A stretch of DNA of 64,000 nt from Begonia masoniana. Taxonomy: Eukaryota; Streptophyta; Magnoliopsida; Cucurbitales; Begoniaceae. The stretch's first letter is position 1; each line of letters starts with the position of its first letter. The DNA lies in contig CM039509.1 of the NCBI GenBank assembly GCA_022432975.1, positions 43,992,209 through 44,056,208 on the forward strand, written 5' to 3'. The translations under genes and the position numbers were made by a program. Below the pieces are notes generated by a model. That model did not search any database. It was not told the DNA's origin and saw only the letters and a list, made by a program, of their open reading frames with translations. This document shows, piece after piece, positions 1 through 12,223 of the stretch.

Positions 1-347
1 TAAAGTACATTGCAGTTGAACGAGATTGTGTTAAAGAACTCATTGACTTTGGAGACTTTTGTTGACTATTGCTGCTACTTGGAGGCTGATCTTCATTGGT
101 TGTATCACCTTTATATTCGGTATACAACTTTTCAAATACATCATCTACCTGCTTTGTGTATTGTGCAGCTCTTTCACTGCCAAATAAAATGGCTAAACAG
201 TGCCATAAAAATTTTGTTTTGCAACTTGGATCAAGAACAACAACAACATATACAAACATGTTTTTTTTTCAAAAGATCCCTCATATTTATCAAACTTATT
301 TTCCATCTCGTTGGTCATTCTTCTTAGCGTTAAATTATCACTGTTAC
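1..347 (-). pseudogene. hAT transposase fragment (hAT1, C-terminal half, part 1)
   Basis: Read on the minus strand this piece encodes a run containing NKFDKY and then, in shifted frames, the region with DPSCK and the segment FGSERAAQY. It lines up with the same part of the better preserved transposase at 20423-21187, which has QNKFDKYW, LLDPRCKSK and FGTDRVAEL. This is the DUF4413/hAT middle region, ahead of the dimerisation domain. The frame is broken at least once near 250-270. The fragment runs off the left edge of the window, so the dimerisation end is not seen. It stops at 347, where a solo LTR begins, and resumes at 5604 after it. Transposase acts in the nucleus on the element's own ends; this copy cannot be functional. 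Confidence 0.8.
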
Positions 348-1496
348 TGTAACACCCGGTATTTTTGCCTATGTATTTATTCCCCGGATATGTAAGCGAG
401 AATTACTCCGATTATATTCAATGACTATTTTTCATTGCCAACGTGTTAATTGAATGAGAGTGGTTGTAGAACCGATTCGATGAACTAAATAAAAATTTAG
501 TTAAAAACCTATTGAAGGGTAAAATTGGAAGCCAATTAAGGTTGGTGGGAGGTGGCCACTGGATGAGTGACACCTGGCAATTTGTTGAAGAAGCCATGTT
601 CTTTTCTCTTCCCTCCTACGTGAAACCCTCACTTTTCTCATATGTTCCTTCGTTCCTTTCATTTCTCTTGGTTTTTCTCTCCTTCTGGAGATTTCAATCT
701 TTCCAACAAACTTCATTCTCTTGTTTTCTCAGTAGAGGTAAGCATCTGTTTAAGCTAATGAGTTGGATAAAATAAAATGTGAGTTTTGTGGAAGTTAAGG
801 TTACGGCATTCTGAGAGAAACTCACTGTTGTTGGATGAAATACGTTAGTTTGTTTTCCCAAAGGTTGAAAGGAGTTGCTGCATACCCTACATATTATTAG
901 TTAGCCTTGACTCTGCAGCTTTGCTCCTTTTCTTTACATGCATGTTTTCAGGTTAGTGCCTCACCAAGGAAACACGTTCAACACTTTCAACCACCGCAGG
1001 CAAACAGGTAAGTTACCTATGTGTGTGGACTGGTCCCTAAGGCCCTACATCTTGGAGATACTAGTTTTACCTCCTGTAGGTTGGTTTTCGGGTAGAAGGG
1101 TTAGGAGTTAGGTTTCTGTGTTTCCTTTTATGTTTCCGTTGTTTTATGTTCCTGTTCTCTGCTGTTTAAGTTGAGCACTGTAAATGTCCATGCATACACG
1201 ATTTTTCCCGAAAGTTCATGCAAAACTGTTTTCTGTACACGGTTTGAAGCTAAGCATGATAAAATCTGACTAAAATGTATTGGTTAAGTGCGGGACGGGG
1301 ACTGACCTACTGTTCTGTTTCTGTATATCTGTTTGTGCCTGTCGTGCACTTGCCAGTTCCCCTATAAGCCCCACTTATACCCCTCTGCCACTGAAATGTA
1401 ATGTAATGTATTATCACCGTATTTCTGAAAGTCCATGCATAGCATATGCATCACTGCATTTATATATGTTCTTACTGAGTTTTTAGACTTATTGGT

Positions 1497-1559
1497 GAAC
1501 TCCCTGATGTAGGTACTGAACCCGAAAATGAGGACTTTGTGCCTCAGTCTGATGAATAG
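1497..1559 (+). other. Short acidic reading frame conserved in family A LTRs (copy 1)
   Basis: An open stretch reads ELPDVGTEPENEDFV and ends PQSDE then TAG. The same frame is kept in the LTR copies at 16564-16656, 34680-34742 and 55356-55454, with only a few residue changes. In this copy one extra T upstream (near 1480) separates it from the ATG used by the others. It could be a small coding exon, a leader reading frame, or a chance result of a conserved non-coding LTR block. Confidence 0.35.
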
Positions 1560-2113
1560 GTGGCTGGTGGTTCGAGCTCTCGGGGGTGGTTGCTGCAGCC
1601 ATACATAATTTTCTGTCTCGAGGTTTAAGTCTTTAAAGTAAAGTTCATATCTGTAAACTCTTCTTGAATTCTGGTGTTTTGTTCTAAAACTCTGTTATAG
1701 TCCTGTGTTTTGTTTAAAAATTCTGCTGGAAATTTTGTAATGTATAGGTTCTGTTGTTGATGTATTTAAAACCTCTGTATTTGACAGTTGAATTTATGTT
1801 CTGAAGTATTCTAAAATTGTTTGGAATATTTTCTCCTTTAGGATGTGCATGGATTATCTCTGATTTTAGAGTCATCAATGCAATCTGTTTCCTTAAAATT
1901 CTGTCGTGTTTCCCTGATATGTCCAAAATCATGTTTTGAATCGTTTTCAGAAGTTTGAAATTTTCATACCTTCTGTTTTCACGACTTTTGTTTTATGGAT
2001 TCCTGTTAAAAGTTGTCAATTTTGTCTTATTCACATCCACCGGTTACTGTTCACTTTCGTCTTATTCACATCTACCGGTTACTGTTTACTTTTGTCTTAT
2101 TCACATCCACCGG

Positions 2114-2374
2114 TAGGGGTGAGCAAAAACCGGATTGGACCGAAGAACCGGATTGGAACCGAAAATTTGGTCCAGTTCTGGTCGGTTTTGTAAATTAAAT
2201 AATCAAAATTCGATTTTTTTTTAAGTAGAACCGAAAAAATGCGGTTCGGTTTTGGGATTAATGATGCAAAACCGAATTTTCTACCCAGAACCGAATTTTC
2301 TACCCTAAGCCCTAAGCTGAAGCTCTGCTCGACTGCTCTGGCACTCTGCTCCTCCTCTCGGCTCTCACAGTCTC
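2114..2374. mobile_element. hAT terminal fragment inside solo LTR 1
   Basis: The sequence starts TAGGGGTGAGCAAAAACCGG, close to the TAGGGGTGGGCA terminus of the complete hAT at 19254. It continues with the AACCGAA-rich subterminal composition typical of plant hAT ends. No matching right terminus is found; the sequence passes directly into the 26-bp array at 2375. It is probably a non-autonomous or truncated hAT whose other end was lost. Confidence 0.6.
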
Positions 2375-5240
2375 ACTTCGCTCCTTCAGTTCGCACTCCG
2401 ACTTCGCTCCTTCAGTTCGCACTCCGACTTCGCTCCTTCAGTTCGCACTCCGACTTCGCTCCTTCAGTTCGCACTCCGACTTCGCTCCTTCAGTTCGCAC
2501 TCCGACTTCGCTCCTTCAGTTCGCACTCCGACTTCGCTCCTTCAGTTCGCACTCCGACTTCGCTCCTTTGGTTCGCTCCTTCAGTTCGCACTCCGACTTC
2601 GCTCCTTCAGTTCGCACTCCGACTTCGCTCCTTCAGTTCGCACTCCGACTTCGCTCCTTCAGTTCGCACTCCGACTTCGCTCCTTCAGTTCGCACTCCGA
2701 CTTCGCTCCTTCAGTTCGCACTCCGACTTCGCTCCTTCAGTTCGCACTCCGACTTCGCTCCTTCAGTTCGCACTCCGACTTCGCTCCTTCAGTTCGCACT
2801 CCGACTTCGCTCCTTCAGTTCGCACTCCGACTTCGCTCCTTCAGTTCGCACTCCGACTTCGCTCCTTCAGTTCGCACTCCGACTTCGCTCCTTCAGTTCG
2901 CACTCCGACTTCGCTCCTTCAGTTCGCACTCCGACTTCGCTCCTTCAGTTCGCACTCCGACTTCGCTCCTTCAGTTCGCACTCCGACTTCGCTCCTTCAG
3001 TTCGCACTCCGACTTCGCTCCTTCAGTTCGCACTCCGACTTCGCTCCTTCAGTTCGCACTCCGACTTCGCTCCTTCAGTTCGCACTCCGACTTCGCTCCT
3101 TCAGTTCGCACTCCGACTTCGCTCCTTCAGTTCGCACTCCGACTTCGCTCCTTCAGTTCGCACTCCGACTTCGCTCCTTCAGTTCGCACTCCGACTTCGC
3201 TCCTTCAGTTCGCACTCCGACTTCGCTCCTTCAGTTCGCACTCCGACTTCGCTCCTTCAGTTCGCACTCCGACTTCGCTCCTTCAGTTCGCACTCCGACT
3301 TCGCTCCTTCAGTTCGCACTCCGACTTCGCTCCTTCAGTTCGCACTCCGACTTCGCTCCTTCAGTTCGCACTCCGACTTCGCTCCTTCAGTTCGCACTCC
3401 GACTTCGCTCCTTCAGTTCGCACTCCGACTTCGCTCCTTCAGTTCGCACTCCGACTTCGCTCCTTCAGTTCGCACTCCGACTTCGCTCCTTCAGTTCGCA
3501 CTCCGACTTCGCTCCTTCAGTTCGCACTCCGACTTCGCTCCTTCAGTTCGCACTCCGACTTCGCTCCTTCAGTTCGCACTCCGACTTCGCTCCTTCAGTT
3601 CGCACTCCGACTTCGCTCCTTCAGTTCGCACTCCGACTTCGCTCCTTCAGTTCGCACTCCGACTTCGCTCCTTCAGTTCGCACTCCGACTTCGCTCCTTC
3701 AGTTCGCACTCCGACTTCGCTCCTTCAGTTCGCACTCCGACTTCGCTCCTTCAGTTCGCACTCCGACTTCGCTCCTTCAGTTCGCACTCCGACTTCGCTC
3801 CTTCAGTTCGCACTCCGACTTCGCTCCTTCAGTTCGCACTCCGACTTCGCTCCTTCAGTTCGCACTCCGACTTCGCTCCTTCAGTTCGCACTCCGACTTC
3901 GCTCCTTCAGTTCGCACTCCGACTTCGCTCCTTCAGTTCGCACTCCGACTTCGCTCCTTCAGTTCGCACTCCGACTTCGCTCCTTCAGTTCGCACTCCGA
4001 CTTCGCTCCTTCAGTTCGCACTCCGACTTCGCTCCTTCAGTTCGCACTCCGACTTCGCTCCTTCAGTTCGCACTCCGACTTCGCTCCTTCAGTTCGCACT
4101 CCGACTTCGCTCCTTCAGTTCGCACTCCGACTTCGCTCCTTCAGTTCGCACTCCGACTTCGCTCCTTCAGTTCGCACTCCGACTTCGCTCCTTCAGTTCG
4201 CACTCCGACTTCGCTCCTTCAGTTCGCACTCCGACTTCGCTCCTTCAGTTCGCACTCCGACTTCGCTCCTTCAGTTCGCACTCCGACTTCGCTCCTTCAG
4301 TTCGCACTCCGACTTCGCTCCTTCAGTTCGCACTCCGACTTCGCTCCTTCAGTTCGCACTCCGACTTCGCTCCTTCAGTTCGCACTCCGACTTCGCTCCT
4401 TCAGTTCGCACTCCGACTTCGCTCCTTCAGTTCGCACTCCGACTTCGCTCCTTCAGTTCGCACTCCGACTTCGCTCCTTCAGTTCGCACTCCGACTTCGC
4501 TCCTTCAGTTCGCACTCCGACTTCGCTCCTTCAGTTCGCACTCCGACTTCGCTCCTTCAGTTCGCACTCCGACTTCGCTCCTTCAGTTCGCACTCCGACT
4601 TCGCTCCTTCAGTTCGCACTCCGACTTCGCTCCTTCAGTTCGCACTCCGACTTCGCTCCTTCAGTTCGCACTCCGACTTCGCTCCTTCAGTTCGCACTCC
4701 GACTTCGCTCCTTCAGTTCGCACTCCGACTTCGCTCCTTCAGTTCGCACTCCGACTTCGCTCCTTCAGTTCGCACTCCGACTTCGCTCCTTCAGTTCGCA
4801 CTCCGACTTCGCTCCTTCAGTTCGCACTCCGACTTCGCTCCTTCAGTTCGCACTCCGACTTCGCTCCTTCAGTTCGCACTCCGACTTCGCTCCTTCAGTT
4901 CGCACTCCGACTTCGCTCCTTCAGTTCGCACTCCGACTTCGCTCCTTCAGTTCGCACTCCGACTTCGCTCCTTCAGTTCGCACTCCGACTTCGCTCCTTC
5001 AGTTCGCACTCCGACTTCGCTCCTTCAGTTCGCACTCCGACTTCGCTCCTTCAGTTCGCACTCCGACTTCGCTCCTTCAGTTCGCACTCCGACTTCGCTC
5101 CTTCAGTTCGCACTCCGACTTCGCTCCTTCAGTTCGCACTCCGACTTCGCTCCTTCAGTTCGCACTCCGACTTCGCTCCTTCAGTTCGCACTCCGACTTC
5201 GCTCCTTCAGTTCGCACTCCGACTTCGCTCCTTCAGTTCG
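2375..5240. repeat. 26-bp minisatellite, about 110 copies
   Basis: The unit contains CTTCGCTCCTTCAGTTCG and is almost invariant over 2.87 kb. One shortened, altered unit lies near 2568-2580. Since 26 is not a multiple of 3 and the unit has no stop codon in any phase, each forward frame is open across the array. This gives 914- and 1043-codon frames that I treat as artefacts. The array starts inside a hAT remnant and ends abruptly in LTR sequence. Confidence 0.97.
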
Positions 5241-5603
5241 CCTCCATTTTATTCACATTATCCATTTTTACCTTTTCCCGCCGCTGCCTTTAAAATTATA
5301 TCTTCCGCCTGACGTCATTCGCTTGTCTTTCAGCCTTCACTCCCAGAGAAGGTTTACGCCCAAACTTTAAATGTTCATGTTTTTCCTGTTTTCTTTCGCT
5401 GTCAATTTATAAAAGTTCTCTGTTTTCTGTATTCCGATTTTAATTGTCATCCAGCTTAATTGTCTTCCAGTTCACTTCCAGAGAAGGTTTATACTCTCTG
5501 TTAAGGTTTTAAAAGTATAAATGTTTAAAGAAAAAATAGTCCCCGTTTTGGAATGTCTCGGAGTGATGGCTCCTCGTCCCCGACCGGGTCGGGGGCCGTC
5601 ACA

Positions 5604-6471
5604 GTTACCATATGTCTCAATAGCCATCTTCAAATTACAGACTTCACCTATGTACATATTCGATGTAATATGCAGAGAAATAGAAACATTAAGTGTCACA
5701 GTATGAAATGTTTATAAGAATTTTATGTATTCTCAAATGCATGATCAATCTTAAGATGTGGGTGAATCTTCCACTCCCATTTCATGCAAGAAAGAGTTAT
5801 TATTCTCTGTTACTTTTTCAAAAGCCGTTTCATACTTCTTAGCGCTTGTCAACATCAAATATGTAGAGTTCCAACGAGTAGGAAGGTCGAGCGACAAATT
5901 ACTTTTACAAGTAATTTTAACTGTATCAACGCAGGCTTTGAATTATTGCAATCTTCCCGGAGAAGATCTTACGTACTTAACAACTTTTCGTACCCTCGCT
6001 ATGGACTCATAATGTTCTTTCAAACCATCAGAAATGATCAAATTGTGGACATGTGCAAAACATCTTAAGCGCATATGATAGCCATTCTTCAAATTTCAAA
6101 TTGTTTTCGTCAAATAAGAAATAGCAATGTCGTTGGAAGAAGCATTGTCAACGGTTATGGTTGTAACATTTTCAATCTTCCAATTAAGCAAACATGTTTC
6201 AACTTTCTTACCAATGATTCATCCTTATGGTTCAGAATCAAACAAAAATTCAATATTTTCTTTTGTACATGTCAATCTTGATCAATATAATGACATATCA
6301 GCACCATATAATTCAAATTTTGAATAGAGGTCCATGTGTCAGATGTCAAACACACCCTCTATGATGTTGTAAACAAATACTCCTTCAACTTGGTTCTTTC
6401 TTTATGAAATATGTTGTGAATATCTTTTACTATTGTTCTTCTAGATGACATAATAAACTTGGGATTGAGAT
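5604..6471 (-). pseudogene. hAT transposase fragment (hAT1, core domain, part 2)
   Basis: On the minus strand, from 6471 downward, short open segments read SRRTIVKDIHNI, then CLTSDTWTSIQNLNYMVL, then the DNFNV-like and CFAHILNL-like regions in damaged form, and finally HITSNMYIGEVCNLKMAIE near 5609-5700. Each matches in order the transposase at 20423-21998 (SRRTVARDIEAI, SLTTDTWNSNQNINYMVV, HVTSNLYVSEVCQLKMII). The aspartate of the SDTW motif, part of the hAT catalytic core, is kept. Many frameshifts and stops break the frame, so it is a dead copy. It lies between two solo LTRs and joins to the pieces at 1-347 and 12224-12613 when those are removed. Confidence 0.82.
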
Positions 6472-7755
6472 TGTAATACCCCGGAAAAATTTTATCGAGT
6501 AAATTAAAAGTCCTGTTAGAATTTTCGAGAGAGATTTTAATGGGCTAATTAGCTTATTAAAACTTAGGATTTTATTTAGAAGAAGATTTCTAAATTTTTA
6601 GGTCGAGAGGACGCTAACTTAACGGAAATACAGAAATTTAAACACGTGAGGGCGATTTAGTAAATTGGTTAAACAAATAAATAAATAACTAAATATATAT
6701 AAAAATAAATTTAAATTTATAGAAACAGAATGGCTTCGCGAACAAGCCATTCTGCTTCTTCAGGCTGAGTCCCCGGCGCGAGAGAGAGAGCCGGTGTTCT
6801 CCCTCCGGCGACTCCGCGATTTTGGCCACCATTCCGACGAGCAGACTCCGGCGAACTGAAACCCCCCTCTTCCTCTCCGGTTTCGCACACAAATTCGGTC
6901 GAAAATAGGTGAGTTTCTTCTCCCTGTTTCCTCTTTGTTTATCGGCGAGGGTGGTCTGAACGATGAGGCGTGATTGGCCGATTGTTCTGTTGTTATTTGT
7001 GACGAAAATATGGGGGAATTAGATGTGTGAGGTGGGCGAGCATTGGTGGGGTGAGGTACCCCTGTTTTCAGGGTGTGAGCCGAGGGGGAAGTGTGCTGTG
7101 ATTTAGGTTTCTGAATTTGAAACTTTAGATTTTTGTTAAATTATGCTTAATAGGGTAGAATGTGACAGATTAGTGAGGGATTTGGTGTGATTTGTTGAAA
7201 AACAACCGAAAAAAGGGGGATTTAGCTCCAAAGACCGGTTCTGTTTTTGGAGGTTTTGACCTAGCTGCAGCCGTTTGTTTTAAATTCTCTTTGGGCGGGT
7301 TAAACTAGGTTATTAGAGGAGTACGTGGCCGCTAGAATCGTTCGATTCCGATAACCGACGAGAAATTACGCACGTCCGAGAGTTTCAGGGACATTTTTAC
7401 CAAAACCCAAGTTAGTGACCCGTTTAGTTAGATGTGAGTTGGTTAATTAGAAATGTTAGTTTTATGATGAATTGGCGAGTTTAAGCCTAGGTACTACGTG
7501 GATTTTGAATTGTTGCTAGGTGAAGCCGTAGTGTGACGTGACGTGCCAAACTCGAGCGAGCTAGGATGCCAGGTAAGTAGTAGTGTGGTTGAGAATGTTT
7601 GAGAGTCGCCCAGAAGGGCCTACACCACAGTTGTTTGCTTGTTGTGAGTCGTGTGTATGCCGTGAGTGGTCTGTATGCGATGTGTGTGTGTGGTGGCCAT
7701 AGGGTACGTGTGTGATGTGATGTGGAGGTGAAGTCAGCGAGATAGTTGGTCAGTG

Positions 7756-10175
7756 GTATGCAGGTTGTGAGTCGTAGGTACGTGTGTGAAGTTATGTAGA
7801 TGTGAAGTCATCGTTAGTTGGTCATGGTATGCAGGTTGTGAGTCGTAGGTACGTGTGTGAAGTTATGTAGATGTGAAGTCATCGTTAGTTGGTCATGGTA
7901 TGCAGGTTGTGAGTCGTAGGTACGTGTGTGAAGTTATGTAGATGTGAAGTCATCGTTAGTTGGTCATGGTATGCAGGTTGTGAGTCGTAGGTACGTGTGT
8001 GAAGTTATGTAGATGTGAAGTCATCGTTAGTTGGTCATGGTATGCAGGTTGTGAGTCGTAGGTACGTGTGTGAAGTTATGTAGATGTGAAGTCATCGTTA
8101 GTTGGTCATGGTATGCAGGTTGTGAGTCGTAGGTACGTGTGTGAAGTTATGTAGATGTGAAGTCATCGTTAGTTGGTCATGGTATGCAGGTTGTGAGTCG
8201 TAGGTACGTGTGTGAAGTTATGTAGATGTGAAGTCATCGTTAGTTGGTCATGGTATGCAGGTTGTGAGTCGTAGGTACGTGTGTGAAGTTATGTAGATGT
8301 GAAGTCATCGTTAGTTGGTCATGGTATGCAGGTTGTGAGTCGTAGGTACGTGTGTGAAGTTATGTAGATGTGAAGTCATCGTTAGTTGGTCATGGTATGC
8401 AGGTTGTGAGTCGTAGGTACGTGTGTGAAGTTATGTAGATGTGAAGTCATCGTTAGTTGGTCATGGTATGCAGGTTGTGAGTCGTAGGTACGTGTGTGAA
8501 GTTATGTAGATGTGAAGTCATCGTTAGTTGGTCATGGTATGCAGGTTGTGAGTCGTAGGTACGTGTGTGAAGTTATGTAGATGTGAAGTCATCGTTAGTT
8601 GGTCATGGTATGCAGGTTGTGAGTCGTAGGTACGTGTGTGAAGTTATGTAGATGTGAAGTCATCGTTAGTTGGTCATGGTATGCAGGTTGTGAGTCGTAG
8701 GTACGTGTGTGAAGTTATGTAGATGTGAAGTCATCGTTAGTTGGTCATGGTATGCAGGTTGTGAGTCGTAGGTACGTGTGTGAAGTTATGTAGATGTGAA
8801 GTCATCGTTAGTTGGTCATGGTATGCAGGTTGTGAGTCGTAGGTACGTGTGTGAAGTTATGTAGATGTGAAGTCATCGTTAGTTGGTCATGGTATGCAGG
8901 TTGTGAGTCGTAGGTACGTGTGTGAAGTTATGTAGATGTGAAGTCATCGTTAGTTGGTCATGGTATGCAGGTTGTGAGTCGTAGGTACGTGTGTGAAGTT
9001 ATGTAGATGTGAAGTCATCGTTAGTTGGTCATGGTATGCAGGTTGTGAGTCGTAGGTACGTGTGTGAAGTTATGTAGATGTGAAGTCATCGTTAGTTGGT
9101 CATGGTATGCAGGTTGTGAGTCGTAGGTACGTGTGTGAAGTTATGTAGATGTGAAGTCATCGTTAGTTGGTCATGGTATGCAGGTTGTGAGTCGTAGGTA
9201 CGTGTGTGAAGTTATGTAGATGTGAAGTCATCGTTAGTTGGTCATGGTATGCAGGTTGTGAGTCGTAGGTACGTGTGTGAAGTTATGTAGATGTGAAGTC
9301 ATCGTTAGTTGGTCATGGTATGCAGGTTGTGAGTCGTAGGTACGTGTGTGAAGTTATGTAGATGTGAAGTCATCGTTAGTTGGTCATGGTATGCAGGTTG
9401 TGAGTCGTAGGTACGTGTGTGAAGTTATGTAGATGTGAAGTCATCGTTAGTTGGTCATGGTATGCAGGTTGTGAGTCGTAGGTACGTGTGTGAAGTTATG
9501 TAGATGTGAAGTCATCGTTAGTTGGTCATGGTATGCAGGTTGTGAGTCGTAGGTACGTGTGTGAAGTTATGTAGATGTGAAGTCATCGTTAGTTGGTCAT
9601 GGTATGCAGGTTGTGAGTCGTAGGTACGTGTGTGAAGTTATGTAGATGTGAAGTCATCGTTAGTTGGTCATGGTATGCAGGTTGTGAGTCGTAGGTACGT
9701 GTGTGAAGTTATGTAGATGTGAAGTCATCGTTAGTTGGTCATGGTATGCAGGTTGTGAGTCGTAGGTACGTGTGTGAAGTTATGTAGATGTGAAGTCATC
9801 GTTAGTTGGTCATGGTATGCAGGTTGTGAGTCGTAGGTACGTGTGTGAAGTTATGTAGATGTGAAGTCATCGTTAGTTGGTCATGGTATGCAGGTTGTGA
9901 GTCGTAGGTACGTGTGTGAAGTTATGTAGATGTGAAGTCATCGTTAGTTGGTCATGGTATGCAGGTTGTGAGTCGTAGGTACGTGTGTGAAGTTATGTAG
10001 ATGTGAAGTCATCGTTAGTTGGTCATGGTATGCAGGTTGTGAGTCGTAGGTACGTGTGTGAAGTTATGTAGATGTGAAGTCATCGTTAGTTGGTCATGGT
10101 ATGCAGGTTGTGAGTCGTAGGTACGTGTGTGAAGTTATGTAGATGTGAAGTCATCGTTAGTTGGTCATGGTATGC
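7756..10175. repeat. 71-bp satellite, about 34 near-identical copies
   Basis: The period is exactly 71 (for example GTCATGGTAT at 7821 and 7892). The unit contains GGTTGTGAGTCGTAGGTACG and GAAGTCATCGTTAGTTGGTC. Degenerate versions flank it on both sides (about 7590-7755 and 10176-11100), while the middle is homogeneous. This is the usual signature of an array renewed from its centre. Confidence 0.97.
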
Positions 10176-10983
10176 AAGTTGTGAGTCGTAGGTGCGTGTG
10201 TGATATGATGTAGAGGTGAAGTCATCGTTAGTGGTCATGGATGCAGGTTGTGAGTCGTAGGTCGTGTGTGAAGTTATGTAGATGTGAAGTCATCGTTAGT
10301 TGGTCATGGTATGCAGGTTGTGAGTGTAGGTGCGGTGCGATGTGATTGTGGAGATGAAGTCGCGTTAGTTGGTCATGGAATGTCAGGTTGGGGGTGTAGG
10401 TACGTGCGTGAAGTGATGTGGCATGTGAAATCGTCGTAGTGGTATGTTGGAGTCTTGTGAAGGTTGTGGGCCAGCTTTGCATAGGTTGTGAGTTCGGTTA
10501 GGTTGGGGCTAGTTGTGGGTTAGGTTGTGAGTCCTGTGCAGGTTGTGGGGCCATCTCTGCATAGGTGGTGAGTCTGGTGAGGTTGTGGGTCAGTTGTGCG
10601 TATGTTGTGGTTGGTGAGCCTGTGTGTGTTGTGGCCATATGTACGTATGTGTAGGTGTAGTCATTGTTTTGTTGTATGTTATGAGTCTTGCATCCGTGGC
10701 GGGTTGTGGGTACGGATGTGGGCGAGAAGTTGCGTTAGTGGCATGTCGTGTAGGTTGTGAACCTGTGTCGGCGTGTGGGGTAGTCTTGTGTAGGTTGTGA
10801 ATCTTGTGTAGGTCGTGGGCTAGTTGTGTGCTATGTGAGTCTTGTGCAGATTATGGTGTGAATGACAAATATGTTACGGGTCTTGTACTGGTTGTGGGTT
10901 AGTGGAACGTATGTTAGGAGTCTTGTGCAGGCAGTAGGTGAGTTGTACGTCAGTTGTGAGTTTTGTGCACGTAATGGGTTGTA

Positions 10984-11100
10984 GGCATGCTTGTGATGTG
11001 ATGCATATGTGGAGTTGTTAATTGATTGTGATGCGTATGTGGAGTCGTTGTTAATTGATTGTGATGCGTATGTGGAGTTGTAATTAGTTGATTATGGTCA
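10984..11100. repeat. Short GT-rich tandem repeat, about 3 copies
   Basis: Three partly diverged copies of a unit containing ATGTGGAGT and TTAATTGATTGTGATGCGT lie in tandem inside solo LTR 2, in the degenerate zone downstream of the 71-bp array. Confidence 0.7.
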
Positions 11101-11159
11101 GCATGCATCATGTTTTAAAAGCAATGCAAAATGTTTTGAGCATGTTTCCAAGCACGGAG

Positions 11160-11560
11160 GGAGAGTAGTGGAGGTGAGGTACGGTGCGGACAGGCGACAG
11201 TGGGCTGGAGTGTGACTGTGGGCCCCGCTTTCGGGACGAGTTGGAGCGGTGGCGATGTGCTGGTGGTAGTGCGGTGTATTGGCCGACTGCCCGGACGGTT
11301 GCACTTCGAGTCGAGATAGTGGCTGGAATGTGACTTATGGTCCTCGTTCCTGGAGGAACCGGGACAGCGGTGACGTGCCGGTAAATAGTGCGGTGTACGG
11401 ACCGACTGCCCGGTGCAGTTGCATTTCGAGTCGGGACAGGGGGTTTGGGTGTGACTTTTGGACCCCATCTGGATGAACCGGGACGGTAGTGACGTGCGGT
11501 TAAACAGTGCGGTGTACGGACTGACTGCCCGGTGCGGTTACATTCCCAAACCTCGATGAG
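11160..11560. repeat. GC-rich imperfect repeat of about 119 bp, 3 to 4 copies
   Basis: Blocks containing GCGGTGTA, CGACTGCCCGG and TTCGAGTCG recur at about 11271, 11390 and 11509. Overlapping minus-strand open frames here (up to 182 codons) are a by-product of the GC-rich repeat and match no family I know. Confidence 0.75.
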
Positions 11561-12223
11561 AGGCCCTGTGCGGAGAGAGTTGACAAGTGTGTAGAGACCT
11601 GCATGTGTTAGGATTGCTAACCAGTTTTCATCATTCACGTTATTTCTTTTCAGCACTTTACTTGCTAAGCTTTGAGCTTACGGTGTGTTCTATGGTGTAG
11701 GTACTGCTGAGCTGGTGGGTGTGTACCAAGAGTCCGACTAGGAGTAGGTGGCAGTTGGTGGCGTGCGACCAGGGCTCCGGTTGATGACAGTGTTGATGCC
11801 GTGTTAGGGCGACCCGACCCAGGAAGAGCTGTAGCATGGTGTTGATGGGGAGTAGGACTTTTTTTTGTCTTTTGTGGGGCTATTTGTATTTGTTGCATAT
11901 AGTCATAGTTAAGGGTGATATGTCACCCTATACTGTGGACTTTCTTCGTTTTGGTCGATAGCATTGTCGTTCTGTTACGATGATTGTTTAGAGATTTCGT
12001 AGACTTGATAGTTTTGTAGTAGTATTCTGGATTGGTTGGGATTTATCCGTTTGCAGGTACTTAGCATTTTGGGGGCGCCATTTTCAAGCGTTACTCTGTC
12101 GAAATTTTTGGGGAGGACGCCGTAGTGCTTAATGTTTAGGAATAAGGAAAATTAGTGAGTCGTTTAGCTCAGAGTAGTCCCTGTAGCGAACCGGGAATCC
12201 GGGTGGGTTTTCGGGGCGTTACA

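Larger units (their letters stand above)
348..5603 (+). mobile_element. Solo LTR 1 (5256 bp, family A), inserted in hAT1
   Basis: It begins TGTAACACCCGG and ends CCGTCACA, and is flanked on both sides by GTTAC (343-347 and 5604-5608), the 5-bp duplication expected of a Ty3/gypsy insertion. There is no primer-binding site, polypurine tract or gag-pol inside, so it is a solo LTR. The blocks at 1036-1065 (AAGGCCCTACATCTTGGAG) and 5480-5530 (GAGAAGGTTTATACTCTCTG) recur in the LTRs starting at 15532, 32661 and 54353, which makes these one family. The length is extreme because a hAT end and a 2.9-kb 26-bp array sit inside. Confidence 0.92.
6472..12223 (+). mobile_element. Solo LTR 2 (5752 bp), inserted in hAT1
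   Basis: It begins TGTAATACCCCGG and ends GGGGCGTTACA, with GAGAT on both sides (6467-6471 and 12224-12228). There is no internal gag-pol. An AT-rich stretch at 6670-6720 could hold the promoter. A GTGAGT splice-donor-like site is at about 6909, and a TGTAG followed by GTACTG lies at 11696-11705. The LTR is larger than most solo LTRs because of a 71-bp array and degenerate flanking repeats. Its start and internal blocks differ from family A, so I treat it as a separate family. Confidence 0.92.

Noticed and set aside
2239..5370. 1043-codon reading frame with a 26-residue repeat
   Set aside because: It is produced by a stop-free 26-bp minisatellite; the ends outside the array match no protein, and the same peptide cycle appears in another frame.
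11098..11656. 182-codon minus-strand frame, GC-rich
   Set aside because: It overlaps an imperfect 119-bp repeat in a solo LTR, has no recognisable domain, and several other frames are open as well.
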